Origin: Galeruca laticollis
Taxonomy: Eukaryota; Arthropoda; Insecta; Coleoptera; Chrysomelidae
Reading direction: 5' to 3'
Assembly (NCBI GenBank): GCA_963921935.1
Contig: OY998184.1
Location: 29,913,567-29,977,566, forward strand
Length of the DNA stretch: 64,000 nt
Below, piece by piece: positions 1 to 8,836 of this stretch (position 1 is its first letter; each line of letters opens with the position of its first letter). The notes below the pieces were generated by a model, which worked only from the letters and a program-made list of their open reading frames with translations, had not been told where the DNA came from and searched no databases. The position numbers were made by a program, and so were the translations under genes.

Positions 1-762
1 GAACATTCTACATTCACTACAGCGACGACAACTACAGTAAAATCAACGCCACGATCTGAACCCAGAAGAAGAATTATGCCTATAGAAAGAGGAGGTGGAG
101 GAAATAAAAAGAACCTGTGTGAAATTCGTACTCCGGACTTTATGTTTCTTGCGACGGCCCCACTTTTTCCAAACTATAGAATGTATGTGGGGCACGAAAA
201 ATATTTATGGAGACTAGATTTAAACGATATGCATATACCAAAAACCCCAGAATTAATTGTCGATTACCTACCAAAAGAACTGGCATCCTCAAACGTCTCT
301 CATGTATTTCAAAACTCTGTGGGGGATTTAGTTACGTTCAGCAACAATCAATATTATGCAGCTGCATTTCCAAATTTGAATATATATGACTCTTTTTCGC
401 TTCCCATACCCCGATATGCCGTAATTAATGCTGTATTTCAAACCAATAGCGGACAGATGTATCTGCTGTACAATAACAATTCCTACATTGAATTTAATGC
501 AGAAGGACATACTATTAATAGAGGATATTTGCATGACGTCTTTCCAGGAGTTCCCGAAGGCGTAACATCTGCATTTCGATATACAGATGGATACATTTAC
601 TTTTTCTACAAAGACATATATTACAAATACAGTGAATATATCCGTAAAGTTGTTGATGCGAAACCATTTACTTGGAGTCTATTTGGAGTACCCTGCCCTG
701 AAGATACGCTATTGAATCAATTAAAAACTCTGTTACACAAAATTATAAATATTTATCAATAA
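1..762 (+). CDS. Hemopexin-domain protein, C-terminal part of a probable matrix-metalloproteinase-like gene (5' end outside window)
   Basis: The reading frame is open from base 1, so the Met codon at 76 need not be the start. The first 25 codons are Thr-rich and then basic, like a hinge. A four-bladed hemopexin propeller follows. Blade 1 carries YVGHEKYLWRLDL. Blades 2 and 3 begin near VSHVF and INAVF. Blade 4 carries SAFRYTDGYIYFFYKDIYYKY. Counted from Met 76, Cys15 and Cys207 lie 192 residues apart, where hemopexin domains place their closing disulfide. In matrix metalloproteinases this domain follows the catalytic zinc domain and a hinge, and binds substrates or inhibitors; a catalytic domain upstream of the window is inferred. 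The gene converges on the 922-1626 gene with a 160-base gap. It could be a Polinton cargo gene or a neighbouring host gene; the lack of introns here and the tight spacing favour cargo. Confidence 0.78.
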   Translation, partial: EHSTFTTATTTTVKSTPRSEPRRRIMPIERGGGGNKKNLCEIRTPDFMFLATAPLFPNYRMYVGHEKYLWRLDLNDMHIPKTPELIVDYLPKELASSNVSHVFQNSVGDLVTFSNNQYYAAAFPNLNIYDSFSLPIPRYAVINAVFQTNSGQMYLLYNNNSYIEFNAEGHTINRGYLHDVFPGVPEGVTSAFRYTDGYIYFFYKDIYYKYSEYIRKVVDAKPFTWSLFGVPCPEDTLLNQLKTLLHKIINIYQ

Positions 763-865
763 AAATGTAATACTTAGTTATGAATTTTATTTTTTTCATC
801 AACATCTTGTATATTGATCGTGCTTGTGACCAATAGTAACTTTGTTTAGTAAATTCTTCAAACGA

Positions 866-880
866 CTCACGTGACGTGAG
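866..880. repeat. Short perfect palindrome between convergent genes
   Basis: CTCACG, a TGA spacer, then CGTGAG, lying between the 3' ends of two convergent genes. It could form a small hairpin near the mRNA ends. A function is not shown. Confidence 0.35.
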
Positions 881-921
881 AAGGACGTGAGGAAATAAAA
901 ACAAACAATAATGTTAATTAA

Positions 922-1626
922 TCAATTTATTACATCATCTAAATCATTTACAACTTTAGCTTTATAGAAATATATAAATTCTCTAAGTGCTACAGACAAT
1001 ACGCTATCACTACAATCACATATAGTATACAATAACTCAAATTTACTTAAATGTCCATTATTTTGAGCAAAATTCCTAATAAGTTCAATCACATTTCTGT
1101 AGTATTCACCAAAATTTAGAGATTCCAAATGGGTGAGACGAGGGGAAATGATATGATGATGGAGTTGTAGAATTTGATGAACATCTTGTTGAGTTAAAGG
1201 GAAGCTGACGCCGTGTTTGATTACTTCCAACCATTTTACACAATCGAATATTACTTGATGAATGGTACAGTAGTCGCCACATTGTATCGTCTCCGGCTCA
1301 TAATCATCGTAAAACGCTGGAAGTGATTCATCTATGAATGAATTATTATTTAAAATATCGATAAACGTGGCCCATTCGAAAGTGCTGAAGGAGATTTTCG
1401 TAGGTTTATTCGTTGCTGATAGAGTGATTGCGCTACTGAACGTTCTTGCGGGACTTAAACCACAACCAATTTGGAAATTCGTATGTGTAGGATACTCGAT
1501 ATACAACAGGTACTGATCTTCTTTTTTAGCAGCTATTTCATACATTTCCAAAATACGATCTAATTCAGCACTATAATCATAATTTTCTGTAGCACAGCTA
1601 CTAAAACCGCTATCTTGAGAACTCAT
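922..1626 (-). CDS. Polinton-associated orphan protein, 234 aa
   Basis: An intact minus-strand ORF. The first ATG is at 1626 (MSSQDSGFSS); five codons upstream belong to the same frame but start with TTG. The N terminus is Ser- and acid-rich, and the body is predicted soluble with a His-rich stretch (QLHHHIISPR) and Cys pairs near CGDYC and ICDCS. There is no signal peptide or clear membrane segment. I do not recognise a domain. It lies downstream of the integrase on the same strand, 119 bases away, so it is probably an accessory gene of the element. No function is assigned. Confidence 0.7.
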   Translation of the reverse strand: MSSQDSGFSSCATENYDYSAELDRILEMYEIAAKKEDQYLLYIEYPTHTNFQIGCGLSPARTFSSAITLSATNKPTKISFSTFEWATFIDILNNNSFIDESLPAFYDDYEPETIQCGDYCTIHQVIFDCVKWLEVIKHGVSFPLTQQDVHQILQLHHHIISPRLTHLESLNFGEYYRNVIELIRNFAQNNGHLSKFELLYTICDCSDSVLSVALREFIYFYKAKVVNDLDDVIN

Positions 1627-1745
1627 ATTGATGACTAACAATCTAACCTACAGCTCACTCCAATTTATATCAACTCCTATCTATCTTTGCGGTAAATTCT
1701 CTTCGCTACAAAACCACAGTTCTCATAACTTGAACTGAAAAGTGG

Positions 1746-2675
1746 TTACACAACAACAACATCTGTTTTTCCAATCCAGCTATTATACTTTCCGTCTAAT
1801 CCAAGCCATTTAACATACATTTTGTTGCCTTTTCTTCTAAGTACCTTTTCCACCAAGTAAATGTCTGGATTTGACGTTTTCTGCAGCTCTTCCTCATAAA
1901 ACCCTCCACTGATTGGTACTCCATACATATCCTCAAGCAAATAGGTGGCAGGATTGGTTATTTTCACTTTAACGATTTTGAATAGTTCTGTCGTCCAATT
2001 GGGTGTGTATCCTTTTTCAAAGACATGCTTCGACTTGCTTATACGAACAATATCACCAACTTTGAATTTTCGTGGTCCTGCAATCTTTAGATGTTTATAG
2101 GTTTGGTTTAAAATAGCTTCTTCGTTGAATTTATTGACTTGGGAGGGCTTATACTTGGTAGTTGAATGCTTTGTATTATTGTATTCGTTTGTAATTTCTG
2201 GTAGAATATCTATCCATTTGTAGGTGCCATTTAAACTGAAATGTTTATATAGTTTTGATTTCAATGATCGTATTACTCGTTCGGCCATTGCAGCTTTTTT
2301 CGTACTAAATACGCTATAGTGATTAATTCCATGTTTTTTCATTAATTGTTGAAACTTGTTGTTGTAAAATTCCGTTCCTTGGTCCGATTGAAGATTTTTG
2401 GGCGATCGATCTGCGTGTGCGAGAATGTCTGAGAATGCACGAGTTAGCTCTTCGCCAGTCTTTGCCTTTAATGGTCGTGTCCACAAAAACTTTGAAAAAC
2501 AATCGATAACGACTAGAATCATTTTATGGTTTTTATTTTGATGAGCGTAAGGTCGCATTTCGGCTAAATCCATTTGCCATAAATCATCTATACCTTTGAC
2601 AATTGTACGTCTGCGCGGATAATTTTTACGCATCGGTTTGTGGAGTTCGTTAACAAGCTGTATTTTGGACGACAT
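1746..2675 (-). CDS. Polinton retroviral-type integrase with C-terminal chromodomain
   Basis: This enzyme cuts and joins the element's ends into host DNA. Met at 2675 (MSSKIQLVNELH) matches where Polinton integrases normally begin; nine in-frame codons lie upstream but start with TTG. The rve/DDE core contains WQMDLAEM (first Asp), LQSDQGTEF (second Asp) and AMAERVIRS (Glu), with 33 residues between the last two by my count. An SH3-like basic region follows (KFKVGDIVRISKSKH). A chromodomain-like tail runs from DIYLVEKVLRRK through YVKWLGLDGKYNSWI. An N-terminal zinc finger is absent, as in other insect Polinton integrases. There is no internal stop, so the catalytic residues and length suggest a functional protein. 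Confidence 0.93.
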   Translation of the reverse strand: MSSKIQLVNELHKPMRKNYPRRRTIVKGIDDLWQMDLAEMRPYAHQNKNHKMILVVIDCFSKFLWTRPLKAKTGEELTRAFSDILAHADRSPKNLQSDQGTEFYNNKFQQLMKKHGINHYSVFSTKKAAMAERVIRSLKSKLYKHFSLNGTYKWIDILPEITNEYNNTKHSTTKYKPSQVNKFNEEAILNQTYKHLKIAGPRKFKVGDIVRISKSKHVFEKGYTPNWTTELFKIVKVKITNPATYLLEDMYGVPISGGFYEEELQKTSNPDIYLVEKVLRRKGNKMYVKWLGLDGKYNSWIGKTDVVVV

Positions 2676-2722
2676 GCTTCGTAAGCGCATACACGTTCTC
2701 AACTGATGATATCTTTTCGATA

Positions 2723-3192
2723 CTATTTGATACCTTTCTTCAAGTAATTTGTTCGTAATTCGTTTATGGATACTTCATGCTTATCGATTTTTCCTTGGAA
2801 TTGTTGTTGTATATCTTTTAAAAATATTTCCCCAAAACCTTGAACAAAAGATTTGAATTCTTGTCTCATATTATCTTTGATCACAACAATCACATCATCG
2901 ACGTACTTTTTAGTTGCCATATCTCGAGCTGCGACTGGCGGATTTCTCGAAATAAATGAATTAATGTCGTTGATTTTGTTTTGAAGTACTACAAGTTCAT
3001 TTGCATTTGCTCATCGACATAAAGTTTATTGACAGCATCGCTACTTGTAGTCGGCGTCTTAACATTACAGATTCTCACATTTTCAGCATCAATATTACCG
3101 TCCGGAGTGTGTGGATATGCTACTTTCGGCATATACGGAGTAACCCGTTCATTAGCATGACGACGACGATGTCCAAACTTATCGACAGACAT
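2723..3192 (-). pseudogene. Fibre-like coiled-coil gene split by a frameshift
   Basis: The first reading frame begins at ATG 3192 (MSVDKFGHRRRH). It runs through DAVNKLYVDEQ and stops after 67 codons near 2989. The continuation lies in another frame, open from about 3000 to 2723, rich in heptad-like hydrophobic and charged residues and carrying ATKKYVDD. Both parts hold the D/N-A-x-x-K-x-YVD motif seen in trimeric viral and phage fibres, followed by helical coiled coil. A gene of this type, with the MSVDKFG-like start, commonly sits between integrase and ATPase in insect Polintons. The break is within the repeated AAATG motif around 2990-3003 and is either a mutation or programmed slippage. 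The role as a spike or fibre is inferred. Confidence 0.6.
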
Positions 3193-3218
3193 GATTGAAA
3201 TGAATAGACTTTTTTCGA

Positions 3219-4304
3219 TTATTCTATTATATCGGCTTCCCTTAGTTCATTTATGATGGCAACTATTTCGTTATCGTTGGATGTGTTGCCAGCCTCCTTG
3301 GATGCAATCAACAATTTTAAACGTTCAACCAATTCATTTGGATCGTCCCAATAAATGTATTCCATCGGTTTTTCGTTGTATGACAAAAGCCCCTTTCCCA
3401 CATTACTATATGATGGACTTTGAATAGCTTGTAGTTTCTTTAATATTCGAGCTGATGGAGGTCGGATTATATTACTACTACTACTACTACTACTACTAAT
3501 GACTGATGGGGTTGATTTTGGTCTAGTCGCAAAGAGGGGCTTAATAATGTAATGATATTTATCTGTCCTAGAACTTTTCAGACGATTACGTGTATCGAGA
3601 TGAACTTTGGTAAGAGTTAGTAGACTTTTGTAATTTTTCAAATCTTCCTCTTTATATTGAGGATCGTTGTAAAATAAAAGCTCGTACAATCCTCGAGTTC
3701 CAGGTAAGTATCCAGCCTCTTTTTCACCATCCTGTAGCACGTTTATATTACCGTTTCTTTTATCGAACGCAATTCGACGTTGACCCAACATCCAACCGAT
3801 ATCATCATTGTATGTAGGACCATAATTCCTATCAATGTTATCATCTCCCCGAAAATAGTCTTCAATGTATTCCCGACTAATTGAAGGGTATTGATCCATA
3901 TATTCTTCAAAAGCTTCATGTGAAACGTTAGGACGCATCTCCTCTGGAGATTCGGGACGTACGATATTTCCCGATTCATCCGTCTCAGCTACTGGTTTTG
4001 ATTCGAGAAACGGTGTAAATACATCATCATCATTGTCGCGTGTAGTAGCAGGTTCTTTGTCTTCTTCCTCCTCCTTCTTCGGTTCCTCTTTGAGAGTAAA
4101 ATTTGAAACTAGAGTTTTTTGTAGTGACTTTGAGGATTTAACGATTTCCTTTAGCGGTGCGGATATCGGTTTAAATAGTTTATTTAGAGTCTCATCTTGC
4201 TCCGATTTTCCCAATTTCAAAGCTAAATATTTTTTGCGAATAGATCTCGCCAATTCACTAACTTTCTTCTTGCGCAGAGCAATTGCAACCTTATCGTCGG
4301 ACAT
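3219..4304 (-). CDS. Polinton accessory protein, 361 aa, probably of the DUF8207 family
   Basis: Met at 4304 (MSDDKVAIALRKKK) is preferred; a second in-frame ATG lies seven codons upstream at 4325. The N-terminal 80 residues are basic and helical, the next 60 are acidic (KKEEEEDKEPA). The best conserved part is the C-terminal half, with YLPGTRGLYELLFYN, KYHYIIKPLF and YIYWDDPNELVERLKLL. A (TAC)n tract at about 3474-3500 encodes a poly-Ser linker. I recall this 'GLYELLF' module as the DUF8207-type protein found beside ATPase genes in insect Polintons, but the name is from memory. The neighbouring ATPase is read in the same direction with a gap of about 30 bases, so they may share a transcript. 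Function is unknown; a virion or DNA-binding role is possible. Confidence 0.72.
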   Translation of the reverse strand: MSDDKVAIALRKKKVSELARSIRKKYLALKLGKSEQDETLNKLFKPISAPLKEIVKSSKSLQKTLVSNFTLKEEPKKEEEEDKEPATTRDNDDDVFTPFLESKPVAETDESGNIVRPESPEEMRPNVSHEAFEEYMDQYPSISREYIEDYFRGDDNIDRNYGPTYNDDIGWMLGQRRIAFDKRNGNINVLQDGEKEAGYLPGTRGLYELLFYNDPQYKEEDLKNYKSLLTLTKVHLDTRNRLKSSRTDKYHYIIKPLFATRPKSTPSVISSSSSSSSNIIRPPSARILKKLQAIQSPSYSNVGKGLLSYNEKPMEYIYWDDPNELVERLKLLIASKEAGNTSNDNEIVAIINELREADIIE

Positions 4305-4336
4305 GATGATGTAGACTAGTAGCATGTATGCTTGGC

Positions 4337-5023
4337 TTACACATTTATGTATTTATCGAAGCCTTTACGATACCTGCCGCTATTTAAAGAAAAATCCTTT
4401 ACAATTACCAACGTTCCATATTTGTCGGTCGACCAACAGTCTGAGCAAATCTTTTTAAATTCTTCAAATGTCATATCTGGTGACACGTGCTCATCAAATA
4501 TATGCTTTAGATTAATTTCATCCTGCTTGAATAACACAATCATATTACAATTGTCTCGTATGAGTTGTTTCGGTATTTTTGAGTATGTTTGACATAGGTA
4601 GGCCGCATCAATGTCTCTGTGCCTACACATTGAATAATATTCCCGAATTTTCTGTTGACCATCGCAGGCGACATCATCGAATATGAATATTGAGTTGGAT
4701 CTCGCTTCGTTTGGACTAACAATTTCCTCATTGTCTTTAAATGGAAAGTAACCGACACCTTTAACTTCTCCTAGTACTTCCTGCAGCAATTGATATTTTG
4801 GCTGAAACAATGACTTGGAATAGACGTAAACATTTTTGAATTTAGCGCCATTTGGATTGAATAAAAGTGATAACATGACGTTTGTTTTACCACACCCACT
4901 AGGACCGCAGATGATGGCCCGAAATGAATTTGGTAGTAGTTTTCCATGTTTACCAACACTTGGTTTAGATGTAAAGTCTAGATTTTCAATGGGTAGCGTC
5001 TGTTCTTGTTGAACGATCCTCAT
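4337..5023 (-). CDS. DNA-packaging ATPase, FtsK/HerA (A32) superfamily
   Basis: It should power the translocation of the element's DNA into capsids. Length is 228 aa, usual for Polinton ATPases. Walker A is GPSGCGKT at residues 40-47, and Walker B is SIFIFDDV with Asp116-Asp117. A sensor-like stretch follows (AAYLCQTYSKIPKQLIRDN). The reading frame is intact. The start Met at 5023 lies only 70 bases from the divergent plus-strand capsid gene, so the two blocks probably share a promoter region. Confidence 0.92.
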   Translation of the reverse strand: MRIVQQEQTLPIENLDFTSKPSVGKHGKLLPNSFRAIICGPSGCGKTNVMLSLLFNPNGAKFKNVYVYSKSLFQPKYQLLQEVLGEVKGVGYFPFKDNEEIVSPNEARSNSIFIFDDVACDGQQKIREYYSMCRHRDIDAAYLCQTYSKIPKQLIRDNCNMIVLFKQDEINLKHIFDEHVSPDMTFEEFKKICSDCWSTDKYGTLVIVKDFSLNSGRYRKGFDKYINV

Positions 5024-5093
5024 TTTGTGGTGAGTGCAATTAAAGTGTTTTCAATATATATGGCTATCATCACATCGTCTCAGATCAGTCTTA
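5024..5093. promoter_or_regulatory. Probable bidirectional promoter between the two Polinton gene blocks
   Basis: These 70 bases separate the divergent ATPase and phospholipase-domain genes. They hold an AT-rich TATATATGG stretch at about 5056-5064. Promoter function is inferred from position only. Confidence 0.4.
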
Positions 5094-5908
5094 ATGTTGG
5101 TGTTTGAGGGAGAAGGTCTTTTAAATTCTCTAATCAATAAATTACCAATTGAACTTCATTTACCCGCCTACAATTATTGTGGACGTAAGTGATCACGTGA
5201 CTATAACTGTTAAATACTTATACTCTCTCTCCATTTACAGCAGGAACAAAGTTACAAAAACGTCTGGCACGTGGTGACGTTGGTATTAATCCTTTAGACA
5301 ACGCTTGTAAACAGCACGATATTGCATATTCGCAAAACAAGTCTCTTGAAGAACGTCACAAAGCCGACAAAGTGTTGGAAGATAAAGCTTGGGATCGAGT
5401 CAAAGCAAAAGACGCTACTCTGGGAGAAAAGAGTGCTGCATTACTTGTTACAGGCGGCATGAAGGTTAAACGAAAGTTGGGGATGGGATCAAACAAACGA
5501 CGTTCCTTCCATCGAAATTTTGTTGCGAAAGTGGGGAAATCCATGAAAAAAGGATCATCTCTAAAACAGACTGCTATGTACGCCCTAAGAGCAGCTAAAG
5601 CACTTATTCACGAATTTGGTGGATCGAAGCAAGTTAACGTACCTCGCGTAATACCTGTACCTAAATCTGGAGGTTTTCTTCCTCTTATACCTTTATTTGC
5701 TGGACTTTCAGCTCTTGGAGCGTTATCGGGTGGAGCTGCAGGAGTTGCAAAGACTGTTATTGATGCTAATAATGCTCGAAAGAAATTGGAAGAAGACATA
5801 CGTCATAATAAGGCTATGGAACATGTTGGAAATGGCCTATATCTGAAAAAGTATGCTGGAGGTCGAGGATTTGGATTGTATTTGAAAAAGCCAAAAAACT
5901 CGCGATGA
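5094..5908 (+). CDS. Minor capsid protein with parvovirus-type phospholipase A2 domain, two exons
   Basis: Exon 1 is 5094-5184 and exon 2 is 5241-5908, giving 252 aa. The ATG at 5094 opens a frame (MLVFEGEGLLNSL) that ends with YCG at a consensus donor. Joining to 5241 completes the Ca-binding loop YCGPGTK in frame. The catalytic pair follows in CKQHDIAYSQ. That is the PLA2 fold used by parvovirus VP1 and Polinton minor capsid proteins to breach endosomal membranes. The C-terminal half has a basic stretch and a Gly/Ala-rich hydrophobic helix (LSALGALSGGAAGVAKTV), like adenovirus pVI/pX. The last codon overlaps the protease start by ATGA. Without splicing the PLA2 motif would be lost, which is strong support for the intron. 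Confidence 0.85.
5185..5240 (+). other. 56-base spliceosomal intron in a capsid gene
   Basis: The donor is C|GTAAGT at 5185. A pyrimidine-rich stretch (TACTCTCTCTCCATTTACAG) ends at 5240. The intron is phase 1; removal joins Gly to a Pro codon inside the PLA2 loop. The size is typical of insect introns. Confidence 0.83.
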
Positions 5909-6288
5909 AGCTACCGAATCGTCCACTGTACGACACCGATATTGCACATTATGCAAAATTATATAATATTAAACATTTTCGAGGCGTTTTCATGCGAGAC
6001 ACTCTACCTAAATACGGTCCTCGACAACAAGAATGTGCAGTGGTTAACTTGGACTCGTCCAAAAACAGTGGAACACATTGGGTAGCATATATAAAGAAAA
6101 ATAATGTCATCGAGTATTTCGATTCATTTGGTAATTTGAAGCCACCCAAAGAACTTGTAAAGTATCTGGGAGGAAGGAAAGTTGAAATTTTTTATAACGA
6201 TAATCAGTTACAAAACTACAATCAGTTCAATTGTGGACATTTGTGTTTGAAATTTCTACTTCAACAATCATCGAACAATGGGGGGTGA
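5905..6288 (+). CDS. Adenovirus-type (C5) cysteine protease
   Basis: It probably matures capsid precursors during virion assembly. The catalytic set is visible: His58 in GTHWVAY, Asp73 in EYFDSFG and Cys110 in FNCGHLCL. Met5905 gives 127 aa, somewhat short for the family. The start overlaps the stop of the phospholipase-domain gene (ATGA), and the end overlaps the next gene by 11 bases. That tight packing suggests one transcript with reinitiation or separate internal starts. No inactivating change is seen. Confidence 0.9.
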   Translation: MKLPNRPLYDTDIAHYAKLYNIKHFRGVFMRDTLPKYGPRQQECAVVNLDSSKNSGTHWVAYIKKNNVIEYFDSFGNLKPPKELVKYLGGRKVEIFYNDNQLQNYNQFNCGHLCLKFLLQQSSNNGG

Positions 6289-6514
6289 TGAGAAAGGCAT
6301 TACATTATTATTACCGTTATTAATGCAACACCAAAAACCTCTGAGAAGTTTTACTGCTGAAGAACTGAAACACGTTCCCATTCGATACCTGATAGAATGT
6401 GTTAGTCCGTCTGAATTGCTAGATATATGGCATAAACTTCCCAATGATTACAAAGCAAATTTTGAGCTACAAGTTCGTCTACCATGCTTCGTTCACTACA
6501 ACCGCCCCGATTGA
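6278..6514 (+). CDS. Small Polinton protein, 78 aa, unknown function
   Basis: An ORF starting at ATG 6278 (MGGDEKGITLLLPLL) inside the 3' end of the protease gene. It has a helical N terminus, a motif HVPIRYLIECVSPSELL, and no signal peptide or zinc motif. Position and overlap match a co-transcribed small gene found after the protease in related elements. I do not recognise its function. Confidence 0.55.
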   Translation: MGGDEKGITLLLPLLMQHQKPLRSFTAEELKHVPIRYLIECVSPSELLDIWHKLPNDYKANFELQVRLPCFVHYNRPD

Positions 6515-6685
6515 ACAACACATTGGGATGGTCCTGCCAGTTCTCAAGCATCTTGTTTTCTATGTCAACGTGCATTAAATAACTCTTGAAATGTATTTTG
6601 TATGTCAAATAAATCTTGTAAAGTATTCTGTGTGTGTGTGTGTATTATTTAAACAGCATTCATACGTTGACTCACATCAGTCATC
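6515..6685. repeat. Intergenic spacer with a (TG)n microsatellite
   Basis: This spacer separates the 78-aa gene from the penton-like gene. A pure TG run at about 6629-6643 is the only notable feature. Confidence 0.6.
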
Positions 6686-7408
6686 ATGTCACAGCTGTTG
6701 AGAGTGAACAGTACAAATCACGTATTTACCTTCCAACCACCTACACCTATTGTGCTCCATCCGGAGAAAGACTATGAAATAGCGCTGCGTTCATTTCACT
6801 CATACCATAGCATACCAAACATTGAAGATTGCAAGTTTTACTACTATGACGACAACAACGTGCTACAAAGTTTCGATTTACCTACAGGATGTTACGAACT
6901 CGCCGATATTGAAACGTATATACTCGACAAGTTGGGTGGCAACAATTCACTCAGACCGGGAACTATATTTGCACTAAAACCCAACAATAATACGTTACAA
7001 TGCATGATTTTCAGTAAATATAGAATTTCGTTTGCACAACACAACAGTCTAGGGGAGATATTAGGATTTTCCGCAGATATGCTCGAACCCAAACAGTGGC
7101 ACTCTTCAGATCTACCCGTTAAAATTATAAAAGTATCCAGCATACGCTTCGAATGTAACATTACCACGGGGGCCTTCGACGCTGACAGACCTGCTCATAC
7201 TATTTACGAATTTATCATAAAAGTGGATCCTGGGTACGCTATTGACGAAACCCCACATAATTTACTCTATTTACCCGTTATACCTCAACGTGAAATAACC
7301 AACATTACAGTATTGGCTGTGGATCAAGACGGTCATCCTATAAACTTTCGTGGTGAAAGGAGTACTTTGGTGTTGGAACTTAGAGCGAGAAGCAACAGAT
7401 GGGATTGA
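6686..7408 (+). CDS. Penton-like minor capsid protein (single jelly roll)
   Basis: Length 240 aa, with the order and spacing expected for the Polinton minor capsid gene directly before the major capsid gene. The N terminus MSQLLRVNSTNHVFTFQPP and the strand-rich body (YEIALRSFHSYHSIPN, GCYELADIETYI, LVLELRARSNRWD) match the single-jelly-roll vertex protein family. It would form pentamers at capsid vertices. The frame is intact. The call rests on position and family resemblance; there are no catalytic residues to check. Confidence 0.82.
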   Translation: MSQLLRVNSTNHVFTFQPPTPIVLHPEKDYEIALRSFHSYHSIPNIEDCKFYYYDDNNVLQSFDLPTGCYELADIETYILDKLGGNNSLRPGTIFALKPNNNTLQCMIFSKYRISFAQHNSLGEILGFSADMLEPKQWHSSDLPVKIIKVSSIRFECNITTGAFDADRPAHTIYEFIIKVDPGYAIDETPHNLLYLPVIPQREITNITVLAVDQDGHPINFRGERSTLVLELRARSNRWD

Positions 7409-7568
7409 TAATTAATCATAAAAGGCGTTCTGCTGCACATCCAACGTCATTAGTTACGCAGCATTCTTCAAAGCAACATCAACAGCGACTTACATTTGTC
7501 AACAAATTGTTTTTGCAATCTTTAGGCCTTTTGTTGAAAGAAAAACGGCGACAACAACAACAACAACA

Positions 7569-8831
7569 ATGACGACTAAGTATGCAAAACGTACTCGTAT
7601 GGAGGATGTGCCTCCGATGTTTGATATTTATCGTAAGCCTAGTTTCGATGAATCGATTCGCAAAGCTGAGTACAGAACATATGCTCCGTTCATCAAATCG
7701 TTCAGTTGCAGCGACATTGTGGAATTCAGCATCAATCAAGTTGATTCGTTTTTTGCAATGAATGAAACTTTGTTGTGTATTAAAGGATCACTCAATGTGC
7801 ATGGAGGGGGCGATGTGAAGCTGGCAAATAATGTTGGTGCTTTCCTTTTCGATTCATGTACATATAGCGAAAGTGCGAGAGAGATGGAAACTGTTCGAGA
7901 TCCTGGAATCGTTAGCGCTGTACGTGCCATGACATGCTACAATCAAGAAGATTCCAATCATATGGCTATAGCAGGATGGAATTATCCCAAAGACCCCATC
8001 CTAAATTCTCTCGATAAATCATTTAACCTTCAAATTCCTCTTAAGCACATTTTCAACATTTTCAACGACTATCCTATGATTACGTGTGGACGACAAACAA
8101 TACGTTTGGTTCGAGCTCGAAACGATAACGATTGTGTGCTAATCACGGAGAAAAACGTTTCTGGTACAGTTTCCACTACAACCGTTAACATCAACATTAT
8201 CAACATTGAATTGAAAATCAGGCATATCTATCCTAATGATGATATTAAGTTGGAACTCATGAAGGCCATTCAAAAGGATCATCCTATAGTTATTCCATTT
8301 AGAAAGTGGGAGATACACGAACTGCCTGCAATTACCAGAAATGCTAGACGTGAAGTTTGGGCTGTAAAAACTACAACTTCAGTCGAGAGACCTCGTTACG
8401 TTATTGTTTTCTTTCAAACCAACAAACGTGACAACAGCACAGCCGACCCCACTTTATTCGACAACGCCGATATTCAAAGTATCCGACTATCGCTAAATGG
8501 GGAATATTGGCCTAATGAAAGAATGCAGTTGGATTTTACTAAAAATGACTACAATGAAGCCTATTTCAACTATACCGAATTTTTTCCTAGCTATATGAAT
8601 TCAACACAGAAGCGCCCTCTGTTGGATTATTCTTCTTTCAAGAAACATACATTATTTGTTATTGATTGCTCGAAACAGGAAGAAAGTATGAAATCGTCAA
8701 CAGTCGATGTAAAACTCGATATTGAAGCAAACATTGGTTTCCCCGAAAACACCAAAGTATATTGTGTTATAATACATGACTGCGTAATGGAGTATTTTCC
8801 CCTCACAGAAATAGTTAAGACTCTAAATTGA
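7569..8831 (+). CDS. Major capsid protein, double jelly roll
   Basis: The 420-aa product begins MTTKYAKRTRMEDVPP and is followed by the typical segments PSFDESIRKAEYRTYAP and ITCGRQTIRLVRARND. The region around FFQTNKRDNSTADPTLFDN precedes conserved LSLNGEYWPNE. This family builds the pseudo-hexagonal capsomers of Polintons, adintoviruses and related adenovirus-like capsids. The frame is open throughout and of normal length. It follows the penton-like gene by 160 bases; a CAACAACAA tract lies just before the ATG. Confidence 0.9.
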   Translation: MTTKYAKRTRMEDVPPMFDIYRKPSFDESIRKAEYRTYAPFIKSFSCSDIVEFSINQVDSFFAMNETLLCIKGSLNVHGGGDVKLANNVGAFLFDSCTYSESAREMETVRDPGIVSAVRAMTCYNQEDSNHMAIAGWNYPKDPILNSLDKSFNLQIPLKHIFNIFNDYPMITCGRQTIRLVRARNDNDCVLITEKNVSGTVSTTTVNINIINIELKIRHIYPNDDIKLELMKAIQKDHPIVIPFRKWEIHELPAITRNARREVWAVKTTTSVERPRYVIVFFQTNKRDNSTADPTLFDNADIQSIRLSLNGEYWPNERMQLDFTKNDYNEAYFNYTEFFPSYMNSTQKRPLLDYSSFKKHTLFVIDCSKQEESMKSSTVDVKLDIEANIGFPENTKVYCVIIHDCVMEYFPLTEIVKTLN

Positions 8832-8836
8832 GATGT

